Positions 25,561 to 33,333 of a stretch of 41,001 nucleotides of DNA are shown here, one piece after another. The stretch's first letter is position 1; each line of letters opens with the position of its first letter. Location: NCBI GenBank assembly GCA_903861145.1, contig CAIOTH010000010.1, positions 1-41,001 of the forward strand. Direction: 5' to 3'. The DNA comes from an uncultured Bacteroidota bacterium. Lineage in GTDB: Bacteria > Bacteroidota > Bacteroidia > Chitinophagales > LD1. Below the pieces are notes generated by a model that was not told where the DNA came from, did not search any database, and worked only from the letters and a program-made list of their open reading frames with translations. The translations under genes were made by a program, and so were the position numbers.

Positions 25561-27186
25561 ATGTCGAATTTAAAATTAACTCCTCGTCAAAAGATGATTA
25601 ACATGATGTACCTCGTGTTAACCGCAATACTGGCGCTCAATGTTTCTGCCGAAGTTCTCAACGCTTTCAAAACGGTAAACGATGGTATCAGCACCTCTAA
25701 CGTTTCGTTGCAATCTAAAAATGCTGATACCTATTCTATCTTAAGCAAGCAATATCAAAAGGACTCATTAAAGGCCAAAGAGGCCTTTATCAAAGCCGAT
25801 AAGGCAAAGGTGTTATCGGCTAAGCTTTATGCGCTTCTTGATCAGTATAAAGGCCAAATGATAAAGGATGCCGGCGGTATTGACAACCTAAGTGGAAAGA
25901 TTAAGCGCGATGACGATATCGATATTGCTACCCGCCTATTTGTAGAGAATAATGGCAAAGCCGGAAAAGACCTAAAGCTAAAGATTGACAGCACGCGCCT
26001 TGAGTTGCTGAACCTATTAGATGGAACCGATAGAGCAGAAGCCGAAAAATCCATGCCCCTTAAAACCGATGAAGCCGGCGATGGCAAGACCTGGGAATAC
26101 GCCAAGTTTAACTTAGTGCCTGTCGTTGCTGCAGTTACACTTTTATCGAAATATCAGAATGACCTGCTGAGTGCCGAGAGTCACATCATCGAAACCTTGT
26201 TTGGCGGCATTGACCGCGATAAACATAAAGTAGATAAGATGGCCGCGATGGTAATGTCACCCAGCAGTTTTGTTTTGCAAGGCGAACCATACAAGGCTGA
26301 CGTAATGGTTGCCGCTTACAGTTCAACGCAACATCCCGAGGTTTTCATTGGCCAATTCAATCAAAGCGTAAAGAAGGCTGAACACGGAAACTACCCTATG
26401 ATAAGTTCTACCAGCGATGCCTTGCCTTTGCTAAATCCCCAAAAGGTAGAAGTAGAAGGCGGCAGCGGCAAAATCCTGATGCCAGGTAATGCTGTAGGTA
26501 ATAAAAAATACACCGGCGTGGTTCGGGTGAAGGCACCTAACGAGGGTTATGAGTTCTATCCATTCGAGGGCGAATACCAGGTAGCGCCGAAGGTTGCAGT
26601 AGTATCACCCAAAATGATGAACGTAATGTATATCGGCCTGGATAACTCATTGGATGTGTCAGTTCCGGGCGTGGCTGCCAGCGATGTCTCAGCCGAGTTC
26701 GATGGCCAGGGCAAATTAGTCAAGAGTGCGGACGGCAATTACATTGCATTGCCCTCTAAACCCGGCCACGTTAAGATTATAGTAAAGGCCAAAGTGAATG
26801 GTCGCGATATGGTAATGGGCACTCAGGAGTTCAGGGCCAAAATCGTCCCCGACCCAATCAGCACAGTCGATGGCGCCTATGACGGCGGCAAGATTTCTAT
26901 TGCTAAAATGAAAGCCAGTCGCGCCATAATACCGAAGGTAGTCAACTTCGACTTCCAGGTACACTTTACAGTCGAGAGCTACAAAATGAGTTTCAGGTCG
27001 CATAAGGACAACAACATCAGCCTGCCCATCACCGTTACCGGACCTATTTACGATACCCAGGTAAAGGACATTATTGAACACCGGCTACAAGCCGGCGATG
27101 ATGTGTTCTTCGATGATATCATTGTGCGCGGCCCTGCCGGCGATAGGCGCAAGATTAACTCTCTGATATTCGCGGTAACACTCTAA
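25561..27186 (+). CDS. second GldM paralogue
   Basis: A second full-length GldM of 541 residues. It keeps the motor features: Arg9 in LTPRQKMINMM, one membrane helix MYLVLTAILALNV, and the D1 mark RDDDIDIATRLFVENN. It also keeps YTGVVRVKAP, YEFYPFEGEYQVAPKVAVVSP, MMNVMYIGLDNSLDVSVPG and the ending FDDIIVRGPAGDRRKIN. Outside these blocks it has diverged strongly from the copy at 22835. Synonymous codons are shifted to C-ending forms (for example Phe TTC, Asp GAC and Val GTC near the 3' end, where the first copy has TTT and GAT). No second gldL accompanies it, so it presumably works with the single GldL, or replaces GldM under some conditions; this is inference. Confidence 0.95.
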   Translation: MSNLKLTPRQKMINMMYLVLTAILALNVSAEVLNAFKTVNDGISTSNVSLQSKNADTYSILSKQYQKDSLKAKEAFIKADKAKVLSAKLYALLDQYKGQMIKDAGGIDNLSGKIKRDDDIDIATRLFVENNGKAGKDLKLKIDSTRLELLNLLDGTDRAEAEKSMPLKTDEAGDGKTWEYAKFNLVPVVAAVTLLSKYQNDLLSAESHIIETLFGGIDRDKHKVDKMAAMVMSPSSFVLQGEPYKADVMVAAYSSTQHPEVFIGQFNQSVKKAEHGNYPMISSTSDALPLLNPQKVEVEGGSGKILMPGNAVGNKKYTGVVRVKAPNEGYEFYPFEGEYQVAPKVAVVSPKMMNVMYIGLDNSLDVSVPGVAASDVSAEFDGQGKLVKSADGNYIALPSKPGHVKIIVKAKVNGRDMVMGTQEFRAKIVPDPISTVDGAYDGGKISIAKMKASRAIIPKVVNFDFQVHFTVESYKMSFRSHKDNNISLPITVTGPIYDTQVKDIIEHRLQAGDDVFFDDIIVRGPAGDRRKINSLIFAVTL

Positions 27187-27231
27187 GTCTGTATTGTCTC
27201 ATTATATTTTATCTATCTAATTAGCTAAACT

Positions 27232-28059
27232 ATGAAAGCCATAAAAGCTATAGCCCTGGTGATTGCATGGTTCCTAACCGGTTCAACTTTAATAGCCCAG
27301 GATATCGAACTATTACCCTGGCAGCAACGTGACCGCAAGGATATGAAGCCGCTGGAATACCAATACCAACGCGAAGCCGACGTATTTTGGAGCAAGAACA
27401 TCTGGCGGGTTATTGATGTCCGCCAAAAAATGAACAAGCCTTTTGCCTATCCCCAAAGGCCCCTGGTCCAAATCATTCATGAAGCCGCAATGCGGGGCGA
27501 CCTAAAAGTGTACGACCCCTCATTAGTAAATGCCGACCAATTCAAAAAGGCAATGTCGACTGCTGAGGTAGCGGCCATTGGTGTAAAGCGCGATACCAGC
27601 CTAATGGCCAATGCCGAAAACCCGGATATAGAAGAGACCGTCATTACCCACGAAGACCTGAAGTGGGAGCGTATCACCAAGTTCCGAGTACGCGAGGTAT
27701 GGTTCTTCGATACCCGCACTTCATCCATGCAGGTCCGTATTATCGGCCTGGCACCGGTGATGGAATATACCGATGCCAAGGGTGTTTACCTTGGCGACAT
27801 GGTCTTGTATTGGGTCTATTTTCCTGACCTGCGCGAGATGCTTGCCAAAGAGGAGGTCTTCAATCCTCAAAACGACTGGCAGCATTATAGTTGGGACGAC
27901 CTCTTCGCCATGCGCATGTTCGAAAGCACAATATATAAAGAAAGTAACGTATATGATAGAAACATTACCGAGTATGCTTCCGGCAAAGATGCCCTGTTAG
28001 AAAGCGACCGCATCAAACAACACATCTTCGAAACCGAACACGACATGTGGGAGTATTGA
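27232..28059 (+). CDS. second GldN paralogue
   Basis: A second full-length GldN of 275 residues with its own signal peptide (1-23, cleavage after LIA, before QDIE). Conserved blocks match the first copy: READVFWSKNIWRVIDVRQKMN, YDPSLVNADQFKK, ITKFRVREVWFFDTRTS, LYWVYFPDLREMLAKEEVFNP and MFESTIYKESNVYDRNI. Elsewhere it differs clearly, for example in the ~30 residues after the signal peptide. It lies 45 bases after the second gldM, so the pair forms a unit. Flavobacterium is known to carry a GldN paralogue (GldO), but here the whole M-N pair is duplicated. Confidence 0.95.
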   Translation: MKAIKAIALVIAWFLTGSTLIAQDIELLPWQQRDRKDMKPLEYQYQREADVFWSKNIWRVIDVRQKMNKPFAYPQRPLVQIIHEAAMRGDLKVYDPSLVNADQFKKAMSTAEVAAIGVKRDTSLMANAENPDIEETVITHEDLKWERITKFRVREVWFFDTRTSSMQVRIIGLAPVMEYTDAKGVYLGDMVLYWVYFPDLREMLAKEEVFNPQNDWQHYSWDDLFAMRMFESTIYKESNVYDRNITEYASGKDALLESDRIKQHIFETEHDMWEY

Positions 28060-28070
28060 AATGTATTTCT

Positions 28071-28105
28071 CGGCTGTTCACCTCCGGGCCTCCGTGCGAA
28101 AATTT
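28071..28105. repeat. short dispersed-repeat-like element (CTCCGTGCGAAA type)
   Basis: The gap between gldN copy 2 and uvrC contains CCTCCGGGCCTCCGTGCGAAAA, similar to short 'CTCCGTGCCTCCGTG' intergenic repeats I recall from Bacteroidota and other phyla. A single copy is present here, so the call rests on memory. Confidence 0.3.
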
Positions 28106-28106
28106 A

Positions 28107-29915
28107 TCACCCTTTCTCAGGAAGCCCCGCAAACGCCTCCGTCAACAACTTCGCCTTGCTCTCACCAACTATCTCTTTCAATTCATCATACGGCACTGCC
28201 TTCAGTTTTTTCATGCTCTTGTATTTTTTCAAAAGCAATTCAAAAGTCTTTTCGCCAATGCCATTAATATTTATCAGTTCCGAAACTAAGGATGCCTTGC
28301 TTCTCCGCTGCCGGTGATGCGTTATCCCAAACCGGTGCGCCTCATCACGCATTTGTTGTATCAACTTTAGCGACTCCGATTTTTTGTTGATATACAATGG
28401 CACCGAATCATCCGGAAAATAAATTTCCTCCAACCTCTTCGCAATACCCACAATGGGTATCTTTCCATATAACCCAAGTCCTTCAAGGCTTTTAACCGCA
28501 GCGCTTAACTGTCCTTTTCCTCCATCCACAATAATCAGGTTCGGTAAATCCGCACCTTCCTCCAACATTCGTTTATAGCGCCGGTGTATTACCTCTTCCA
28601 TCGATGCAAAATCATCCGGCCCTTCAACGGTCTTAATATTAAAATGCCGATAATCTTTTTTCGAAGGCTTGGCTTCTTTAAAAACCACGCAGGCGCTCAC
28701 CGGGTTAGTTCCCTGTATGTTCGAATTATCAAAGCACTCAATATGCCGCGGCAGTTCCGTCAACCTTAAATCCTCTTTCAGCGTTTTCATAATTCTGAAA
28801 GATGGCTTCTTCTCTTCCGGTGTCATGTTCTGCTTCACGCGCTCCTCGCGTGCATACAAGGCGTTTTTAACAGCCAGGTCTAAAAGCTTCTTTTTATCAC
28901 CGGCTTGTGGTATTGTAATTTTTATATTCTCAAACGGAAACTCAACTTCAAACGGCACAATAATTTCTGCGGCAGCCTCGCCATCACCAATCGAGTGCTC
29001 ACTAATGGCCCGTTGCAATAACTCCTCCCTCGTTTCATCAAGCACTTTCTTTACTTCAATTGCGCGTGCTTTTACTACGGTACCGTTCGCAATTTTAAGA
29101 TAGCTCATAAAAGCCGCCGTCTCATTGTCGGTATACCCGTATACATCAATATCCGTCATCTTCGGATTTACAATCGTACTCTTACTCTCGTAATTGCTCA
29201 GCAGCTCAATTTTTTGCCTAAACTCTTCCGCCAGCTCAAACTGCATGTTGGCCGCATAATCATGCATCTTGCCCTTCAGGTAATTTTTGACCGAAGCAAA
29301 ATTGCTTTTCAGTATGTTGCGTATTTGTTGAATATTCAAATCGTATTCCGCTTTCGATTGCATCGCCTCACACGGGCCCATGCAGTTTTTAATATGAAAC
29401 TCCAGGCACACCTTAAATTTTTTGGCCGCAATGTTCTTTTCAATCAGGCTTAAGTTGCAGGTGCGTAACGGAAAAATATTCTTCATCAAATCCAACACAA
29501 TCTTAGCGTTATACACGCTGGTGTAAGGCCCCAGGTACTCCGACCCATCCCGTATTATCCTCCTCGTAAAAAACACCCGGGGGAAAGGCTCATTTTTAAT
29601 GCAGATAAAAGGATAGGTCTTATCATCCTTCAGCATTACATTATATCGCGGCTGATACTTTTTAATCAGCGAGTTCTCCAGTAAAAAAGCATCCTGTTCG
29701 GTATCAACAATCACAAACTCAATGGTGCGGATATTGTAAATCATCCGCTTAATCCGGTTGCTGTGGTCGTTTTTACTAAAGTAGCTAAACACCCTTTTTT
29801 TAAGATCTTTGGCCTTACCTATATATATAATCTGGCCCTCCTCGTTCATGTATTTGTAAATACCCGGTAACGAAGGGAGCGCCTCGCGATAAGCCTTAAA
29901 TTCCTCAGTAGTCAT
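28107..29915 (-). CDS. uvrC: UvrABC system protein C
   Basis: The dual-incision endonuclease of nucleotide excision repair, 602 residues, normal length. Domains in order are a GIY-YIG nuclease (about 12-95; YKYMNEEGQIIYIGKAKDLKKR), a Cys-containing linker (CLEFHIKNCMGPC), a UVR helical hairpin that binds UvrB (~205-240), and an RNase-H-like endonuclease. The endonuclease is marked by ECFDNSNIQGTNPV, PNLIIVDGGKGQLSAA and DEAHRFGITHHRQRR. Tandem helix-hairpin-helix motifs (ININGIGEKTFELLLKKY) close the protein. It is convergent with the second gldN and divergent from the NDK-like gene at 30046. Confidence 0.97.
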   Translation of the reverse strand: MTTEEFKAYREALPSLPGIYKYMNEEGQIIYIGKAKDLKKRVFSYFSKNDHSNRIKRMIYNIRTIEFVIVDTEQDAFLLENSLIKKYQPRYNVMLKDDKTYPFICIKNEPFPRVFFTRRIIRDGSEYLGPYTSVYNAKIVLDLMKNIFPLRTCNLSLIEKNIAAKKFKVCLEFHIKNCMGPCEAMQSKAEYDLNIQQIRNILKSNFASVKNYLKGKMHDYAANMQFELAEEFRQKIELLSNYESKSTIVNPKMTDIDVYGYTDNETAAFMSYLKIANGTVVKARAIEVKKVLDETREELLQRAISEHSIGDGEAAAEIIVPFEVEFPFENIKITIPQAGDKKKLLDLAVKNALYAREERVKQNMTPEEKKPSFRIMKTLKEDLRLTELPRHIECFDNSNIQGTNPVSACVVFKEAKPSKKDYRHFNIKTVEGPDDFASMEEVIHRRYKRMLEEGADLPNLIIVDGGKGQLSAAVKSLEGLGLYGKIPIVGIAKRLEEIYFPDDSVPLYINKKSESLKLIQQMRDEAHRFGITHHRQRRSKASLVSELININGIGEKTFELLLKKYKSMKKLKAVPYDELKEIVGESKAKLLTEAFAGLPEKG

Positions 29916-30026
29916 TCCGTGCGAATTTATATCGAATTTGGGGTCTCAAAAAACCAGTTTAAGCTTGTAAATCACTAAAATGTACAACAAAAGCCATTAA
30001 ATCACCCTTTTTTAAAGTAGTTTCTC

Positions 30027-30034
30027 TATTTTTG
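30027..30034 (+). promoter_or_regulatory. perfect Bacteroidota -7 element (TATTTTTG)
   Basis: TATTTTTG matches TAnnTTTG exactly and lies 11 bases before the ATG at 30046. A T-run at 30008-30013 stands where a -33 element is expected but has no clear TTG. If used, the mRNA leader would be only a few bases long, or translation would start at the second ATG (30055). Confidence 0.4.
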
Positions 30035-30045
30035 CGCCTCAAAAA

Positions 30046-31074
30046 ATGGAAACCATGACCGCAACTGAAAAGTTTACCGATATTATTACCGCTGCCATTA
30101 AAAAGGCACAAAACGATAAAATATATTTCGAAGAGCTTTATAACAATACCGATGCTCCGGTTGGCAAAAACGAATTCTTGTTTTTCGTTAAACCCGAAAT
30201 CACCCTTCCTTCAGATTCTATCCAACTTGAAAAAATACTTGACCTCGTTCAGGATAAAATCGAAGAATTCGGTTTAACCGTTCACAACATCAAGTTGCTT
30301 TCAGCAAAATATTTGCAAGAGCATAACATCATTGCACAACACTACGGTGTTATTAATAAAATTGCCGGCAACGCCGTTGCAAACTTATCTGAGGGCGCAA
30401 AAGAAAAATTCATCCAGTTCTACGGTAAACCAATCAGCGAGTTTAAAGTTTTGGGTGGAACAGAATTTTTAGCTCAATACCCTATGTTCAACGCGCTTTC
30501 GTTAGACCTGGTTTGGCAAAATATCGAAACTAAAAAACTTGCCGGCGGCACTTACTGCGAAGTTTTGAAACTGGATAACGAAACCGTGCATTTAATTAAC
30601 GGCTTCCATGGTCGACAGTTAGAGCACTTTACCGAGCATGGCCGTAGCATTGTTGTATTCACCCTATCAGGCAACTTATCATGGGCTGATGCGCGCGGCA
30701 AGTTTATCGGCGCAACCAATCCATCAGCAGCTCATCCGGGCAGTTTAAGAAGAACCTTCTTAGATAAAAAAGCTGAACTAGGTTTATCCGAAGTTTCGCA
30801 AGGCGTTAACGGGGTGCATTTATCTGCTGGTCCGGTTGAAGCCTTGATTGAACTTTCAAGATACAACTCAAACTTCTCCGATAAGTCAAAGAGCAAAACC
30901 TTTACCGACTATTCATTCGGCAAACAACTTCAAGCAAACTTCACGCCTGCACAAGTTGAAACCATCCTCGCCAACGGCAACGTTGACGTAAACGGAAAAG
31001 CAACTTCAATCTTCGACCTTACCGAAGAAAAAGACAGCGACGAATCAATCGCCATTTTGAAGAAAGCACTGTAG
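30046..31074 (+). CDS. divergent nucleoside-diphosphate-kinase-like protein with central insertion
   Basis: A 342-residue cytoplasmic protein. It carries NDK-like landmarks in the right order but split by about 110 extra residues. FLFFVKPE (Lys49) matches the NDK opening VKPD; IEEFGLTVHNIKLLSAKYLQEHNIIAQHY matches the following helix up to the conserved Tyr. Then, after the insertion, SIVVFTLSGNLSWADARGKFIGATNPSAAHPGSLRRTF matches the NDK core (VxxLxGxxAVxxxRxxxGATNPxxAxPGTIRxxF). NGVH keeps Asn255 and the would-be phosphohistidine His258. A C-terminal ~70-residue tail is also extra. A normal NDK is ~140 residues. Whether it is an active kinase for NDPs is inference. It stands alone and has its own terminator. 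Confidence 0.6.
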   Translation: METMTATEKFTDIITAAIKKAQNDKIYFEELYNNTDAPVGKNEFLFFVKPEITLPSDSIQLEKILDLVQDKIEEFGLTVHNIKLLSAKYLQEHNIIAQHYGVINKIAGNAVANLSEGAKEKFIQFYGKPISEFKVLGGTEFLAQYPMFNALSLDLVWQNIETKKLAGGTYCEVLKLDNETVHLINGFHGRQLEHFTEHGRSIVVFTLSGNLSWADARGKFIGATNPSAAHPGSLRRTFLDKKAELGLSEVSQGVNGVHLSAGPVEALIELSRYNSNFSDKSKSKTFTDYSFGKQLQANFTPAQVETILANGNVDVNGKATSIFDLTEEKDSDESIAILKKAL

Positions 31075-31094
31075 TCAATCGCGTTAATAATATT

Positions 31095-31129
31095 GCAAGG
31101 GGTATGAATTTCAAATTCATGCCCCTTTT
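31095..31129 (+). terminator. terminator after the NDK-like gene
   Basis: AAGGGGTATGAATTT (31097-31111) pairs with AAATTCATGCCCCTT (31113-31127) with one G-T pair. The tip opens into a small loop, and TTTTG and TTTT follow. The position, 22 bases after the stop, fits a rho-independent terminator. Confidence 0.8.
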
Positions 31130-31148
31130 GTTTTCCTGATAACGTTCG

Positions 31149-31173
31149 CGTCATTGCGACGAAGCAACCCCAG
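31149..31173. repeat. CGTCATTGCGA...GAAGCAA dispersed-repeat-like element
   Basis: The sequence CGTCATTGCGACGAAGCAAC closely resembles the CGTCATTGCGAGG-type short repeat that I recall as abundant between genes in many Bacteroidota and other genomes. TTGC and GCAA halves make it partly palindromic. There is one copy in this window. Confidence 0.45.
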
Positions 31174-31200
31174 AAGGCCTATCGCAAAACACAAAAACAA

Positions 31201-31348
31201 TGTAAACTTTTGTAAACTTTTCTGTAAATTGTTATATATAAAACGCTGATTTTAAATATGATACCCGACTCAAAATGTCCAAAAAACCGGGATTTTTAAA
31301 AGTGTAAACTTTTTTAAAAATCGTTATTTATAAGTGGTTGATTATAAA
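31201..31348. repeat. imperfect direct repeat with TGTAAAC boxes
   Basis: TGTAAAC occurs at 31201-31207, 31211-31217 and 31303-31309. From the second and third boxes about 46 bases align without gaps (31211-31256 with 31303-31348) at roughly three quarters identity. They share TGTAAACTTTT, GTTAT, TATAA, TGATT and TAAA in register at a 92-base spacing. This looks like a degenerate two-copy repeat unit or a multi-site binding region. Confidence 0.5.
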
Positions 31349-31679
31349 AACTTTGAGGCCATAATGTGGCTCGTCCCACCATAAAAAAACACCTTCCTTT
31401 TATCAAACGCCCGTCTGGCGAAAATTAACCTCCCATCATTTCAAATAACAATAAATACCCTATGGCTATACAACAACTGGCACATTGCCGGGGTATAATT
31501 TAATAGTTGCCATTTCGTATTATTTTACGAAAGTAGGGAAATTGCATACCACTAAAAAGGGGTGAGGATAAATTGTCTAAAAGACAAAAGCTTCCTCGCT
31601 TTTGTGAATCATGCTTTGCCAGGATTTTTATCATGCACAAACGTCGTACTTGCTTGTATTTAAATCCGGCCTCTCAGCT

Positions 31680-31920
31680 ATTGCCGTTAAGAAAAGGATT
31701 CATGCTTAGCCGAAAGGAAAAAAACGCTGTATGAGGCTAACCGGTCGAAAACTAGTACTAGCTAAGAACCTACTGTAAACTATAGGCGCAGCAGGAGCGC
31801 CGAGTTCGTTTATTTTCCTGCGTGGAGAAGCCTTTTTAGGCAAGAGCTGAGCAGCTTTGATTTTTTGGTTCTTTTTTATCAAGAAAAAAGAACGGCAATC
31901 TTCCGGTTTGTCTATCATCG
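31680..31920. repeat. probable dispersed non-coding repeat
   Basis: The segment contains a 10-bp perfect hairpin (GTTCTTTTTT, 6-base loop, AAAAAAGAAC; 31868-31893). Translations in several frames look like the low-quality 'proteins' often annotated from repeated intergenic DNA in Bacteroidota (for example minus-strand FFLIKKNQKIKAAQLLPKK). The TTTTTGGTTCTTTTT...AAGAAC core is familiar to me from such repeats. I infer repeat status; no second copy lies in this window. Confidence 0.4.
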
Positions 31921-31967
31921 TCTGTTAACCCCGTAATCTCTGGTTGCCGTAAAAATGCAGTCGTGTG

Positions 31968-32621
31968 TTAACTCCCACCCACCCACTCCCTATAAAACTG
32001 CTCCAAATATTCCACCATAAAATCATGTCGCTTTTGCGCCAATGCCTTACCGGTCGCAGTATTCATTTTATCCTTCAACAATAACAGCTTTTCATAAAAA
32101 TGATTGATAGTAGGAGCAGAGGAGTTTTTATACTCCTCCTTGGTCATGTTTGTATTGGGCTTTATATCCGGGTCATAAAGCCCGCGGTTTTTATAACCGC
32201 CGTAATTAAATGCCCTGGCAATACCAATAGCCCCAATAGCATCTAACCTATCAGCATCCTGCACCACCATCAACTCCTTCGAAACAAACCCCCGGTCAAA
32301 ATGGCTACTCTTAAACGACATGTTTTTGATGATATTAACCACATGCACTATCACCTCGGCATTTACATCTAACGATTGTAAAAATTGCTCAGCCTTTCTC
32401 GGCCCAACCGTTTCATCTCCACCATTAAATTTCGAATCGGCTATATCATGCAAAAGCGCAGCCAACTCCACAGTCAAAGGATCGCACTCTTCCTTCACCA
32501 AAATTTCCTTCGCCGTTTTCCATACCCTGTAAATATGCCACCAATCATGCCCGCCTTCCGCATGTGCAAGCTCGTCTTTAACGTAGGCTACAGTTCGTAG
32601 TATAATTTCTTCGGTATTCAT
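31968..32621 (-). CDS. HD-domain phosphohydrolase (YpgQ/YedJ-like)
   Basis: A 217-residue metal-dependent phosphohydrolase. The HD signature is complete: HDWWHIYRVWKTA (first His), LLHDIADSKF (His-Asp pair) and DADRLDAIGAIGIARAF (last Asp). The GHDWWH and DADRLDAIGA patterns are those of the YpgQ/YedJ group, some of which hydrolyse nucleotides. The substrate here is unknown. I chose ATG at 32621 (MNTEEII). A TTG at 32642 would add 7 residues without support. It is the last gene of the SprE-PBP1A-Sel1 run, 59 bases after the Sel1 gene. Confidence 0.9.
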   Translation of the reverse strand: MNTEEIILRTVAYVKDELAHAEGGHDWWHIYRVWKTAKEILVKEECDPLTVELAALLHDIADSKFNGGDETVGPRKAEQFLQSLDVNAEVIVHVVNIIKNMSFKSSHFDRGFVSKELMVVQDADRLDAIGAIGIARAFNYGGYKNRGLYDPDIKPNTNMTKEEYKNSSAPTINHFYEKLLLLKDKMNTATGKALAQKRHDFMVEYLEQFYREWVGGS

Positions 32622-32680
32622 TTTAATTATTGTTGGGTGCAATATGCTTTGGATGGAAACTTATTTCTTAAAAGTTCCTC

Positions 32681-33301
32681 CTATAAATGATTTAAGTGCA
32701 ATTGTGCTTTTTGGAAGCCTTGTTTAAGTGCACGAAGAAAATAATATTTTGCCCAGCGATTGGATGGATTTACGCCCTTACCCTGTTCGTAAAAAAGCCC
32801 TAAGTTGCAAAGCGCCATAGGATCATTTTTGGCCGAAGCCTTCTTGTACCAATAGATAGCAAGTTTATAATTTTGTCTTACACCCTCGCCATTTGCATAA
32901 CAATAACCCAGATTTATTTGGGCCATAATATCTCCTTGTTTAGCAGATTTCAAATACCAGTAAACCGCTCTTTTCAAATTCTTGGTTACACCTTCTCCGT
33001 AGCGGTAACATTGAGCGGCATTGTATTGAGCACTTCTATTCCCTTTTTGGGAAGCCTTTAGGTACCATTTTAGGGCTTGTGGCCGATCCTTTTTAACGCC
33101 AGTGCCATCATAAAAGCAAGTGCCTAAAAAACATTGAGCATTTACATGACCTTTAATGGCCGCACCATACCATAACTCAAATATTTTTTTCCATGGCTTT
33201 CGTTTCGATTTGATATCTAGCAATAGGTCGCATCCCAAAACAAATTGATCATTTATTTCTCCCTTCAGCGATACTCGATTGGTCTTTTTAGGAAGCTGCA
33301 T
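32681..33301 (-). CDS. Sel1-repeat protein
   Basis: A 206-residue protein made mainly of four 36-residue Sel1-like repeats from about residue 50. The repeats carry the pattern AQxxLGxCYxxGxGVxxDxxxAxxWYxKAAxxG (for example ALKWYLKASQKG and AIYWYKKASAKN). Such solenoids bind other proteins. No signal peptide is visible, so it is probably cytoplasmic, unlike most Sel1 proteins of the envelope. It lies 32 bases downstream of PBP1A and is likely co-transcribed. Partner unknown. Confidence 0.88.
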   Translation of the reverse strand: MQLPKKTNRVSLKGEINDQFVLGCDLLLDIKSKRKPWKKIFELWYGAAIKGHVNAQCFLGTCFYDGTGVKKDRPQALKWYLKASQKGNRSAQYNAAQCYRYGEGVTKNLKRAVYWYLKSAKQGDIMAQINLGYCYANGEGVRQNYKLAIYWYKKASAKNDPMALCNLGLFYEQGKGVNPSNRWAKYYFLRALKQGFQKAQLHLNHL

Positions 33302-33333
33302 AAATTTGGTATTGCGATTATAGGCAAGATGAT

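Larger units (their letters stand above)
31130..31967. other. long non-coding region with repeats
   Basis: About 840 bases with no credible gene. Contents in order: a CGTCATTGCGA-type element; three TGTAAAC boxes inside an imperfect direct repeat; an AT-rich stretch with a TTTCGTA/TACGAAA hairpin (31513-31532); two overlapping small hairpins (31573-31587 and 31584-31605); and a segment (about 31680-31920) with a translated look typical of a dispersed repeat. The region separates the NDK-like gene from the 3' end of the HD-protein operon, so it probably also holds that operon's terminator. Confidence 0.5.

Noticed and set aside
25317-28106. Second gldMN pair as part of a mobile element
   Set aside because: No transposase, integrase, terminal inverted repeats or target duplications were seen around it.
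31706-31918. 70-codon minus-strand frame in the long non-coding region
   Set aside because: Low-complexity, no start context, no domain; composition typical of repeat-derived pseudo-proteins. Treated as repeat, not gene.
32622-32642. TTG start for the HD-domain gene
   Set aside because: An ATG 7 codons later matches the usual start of the family and is the more likely initiator.
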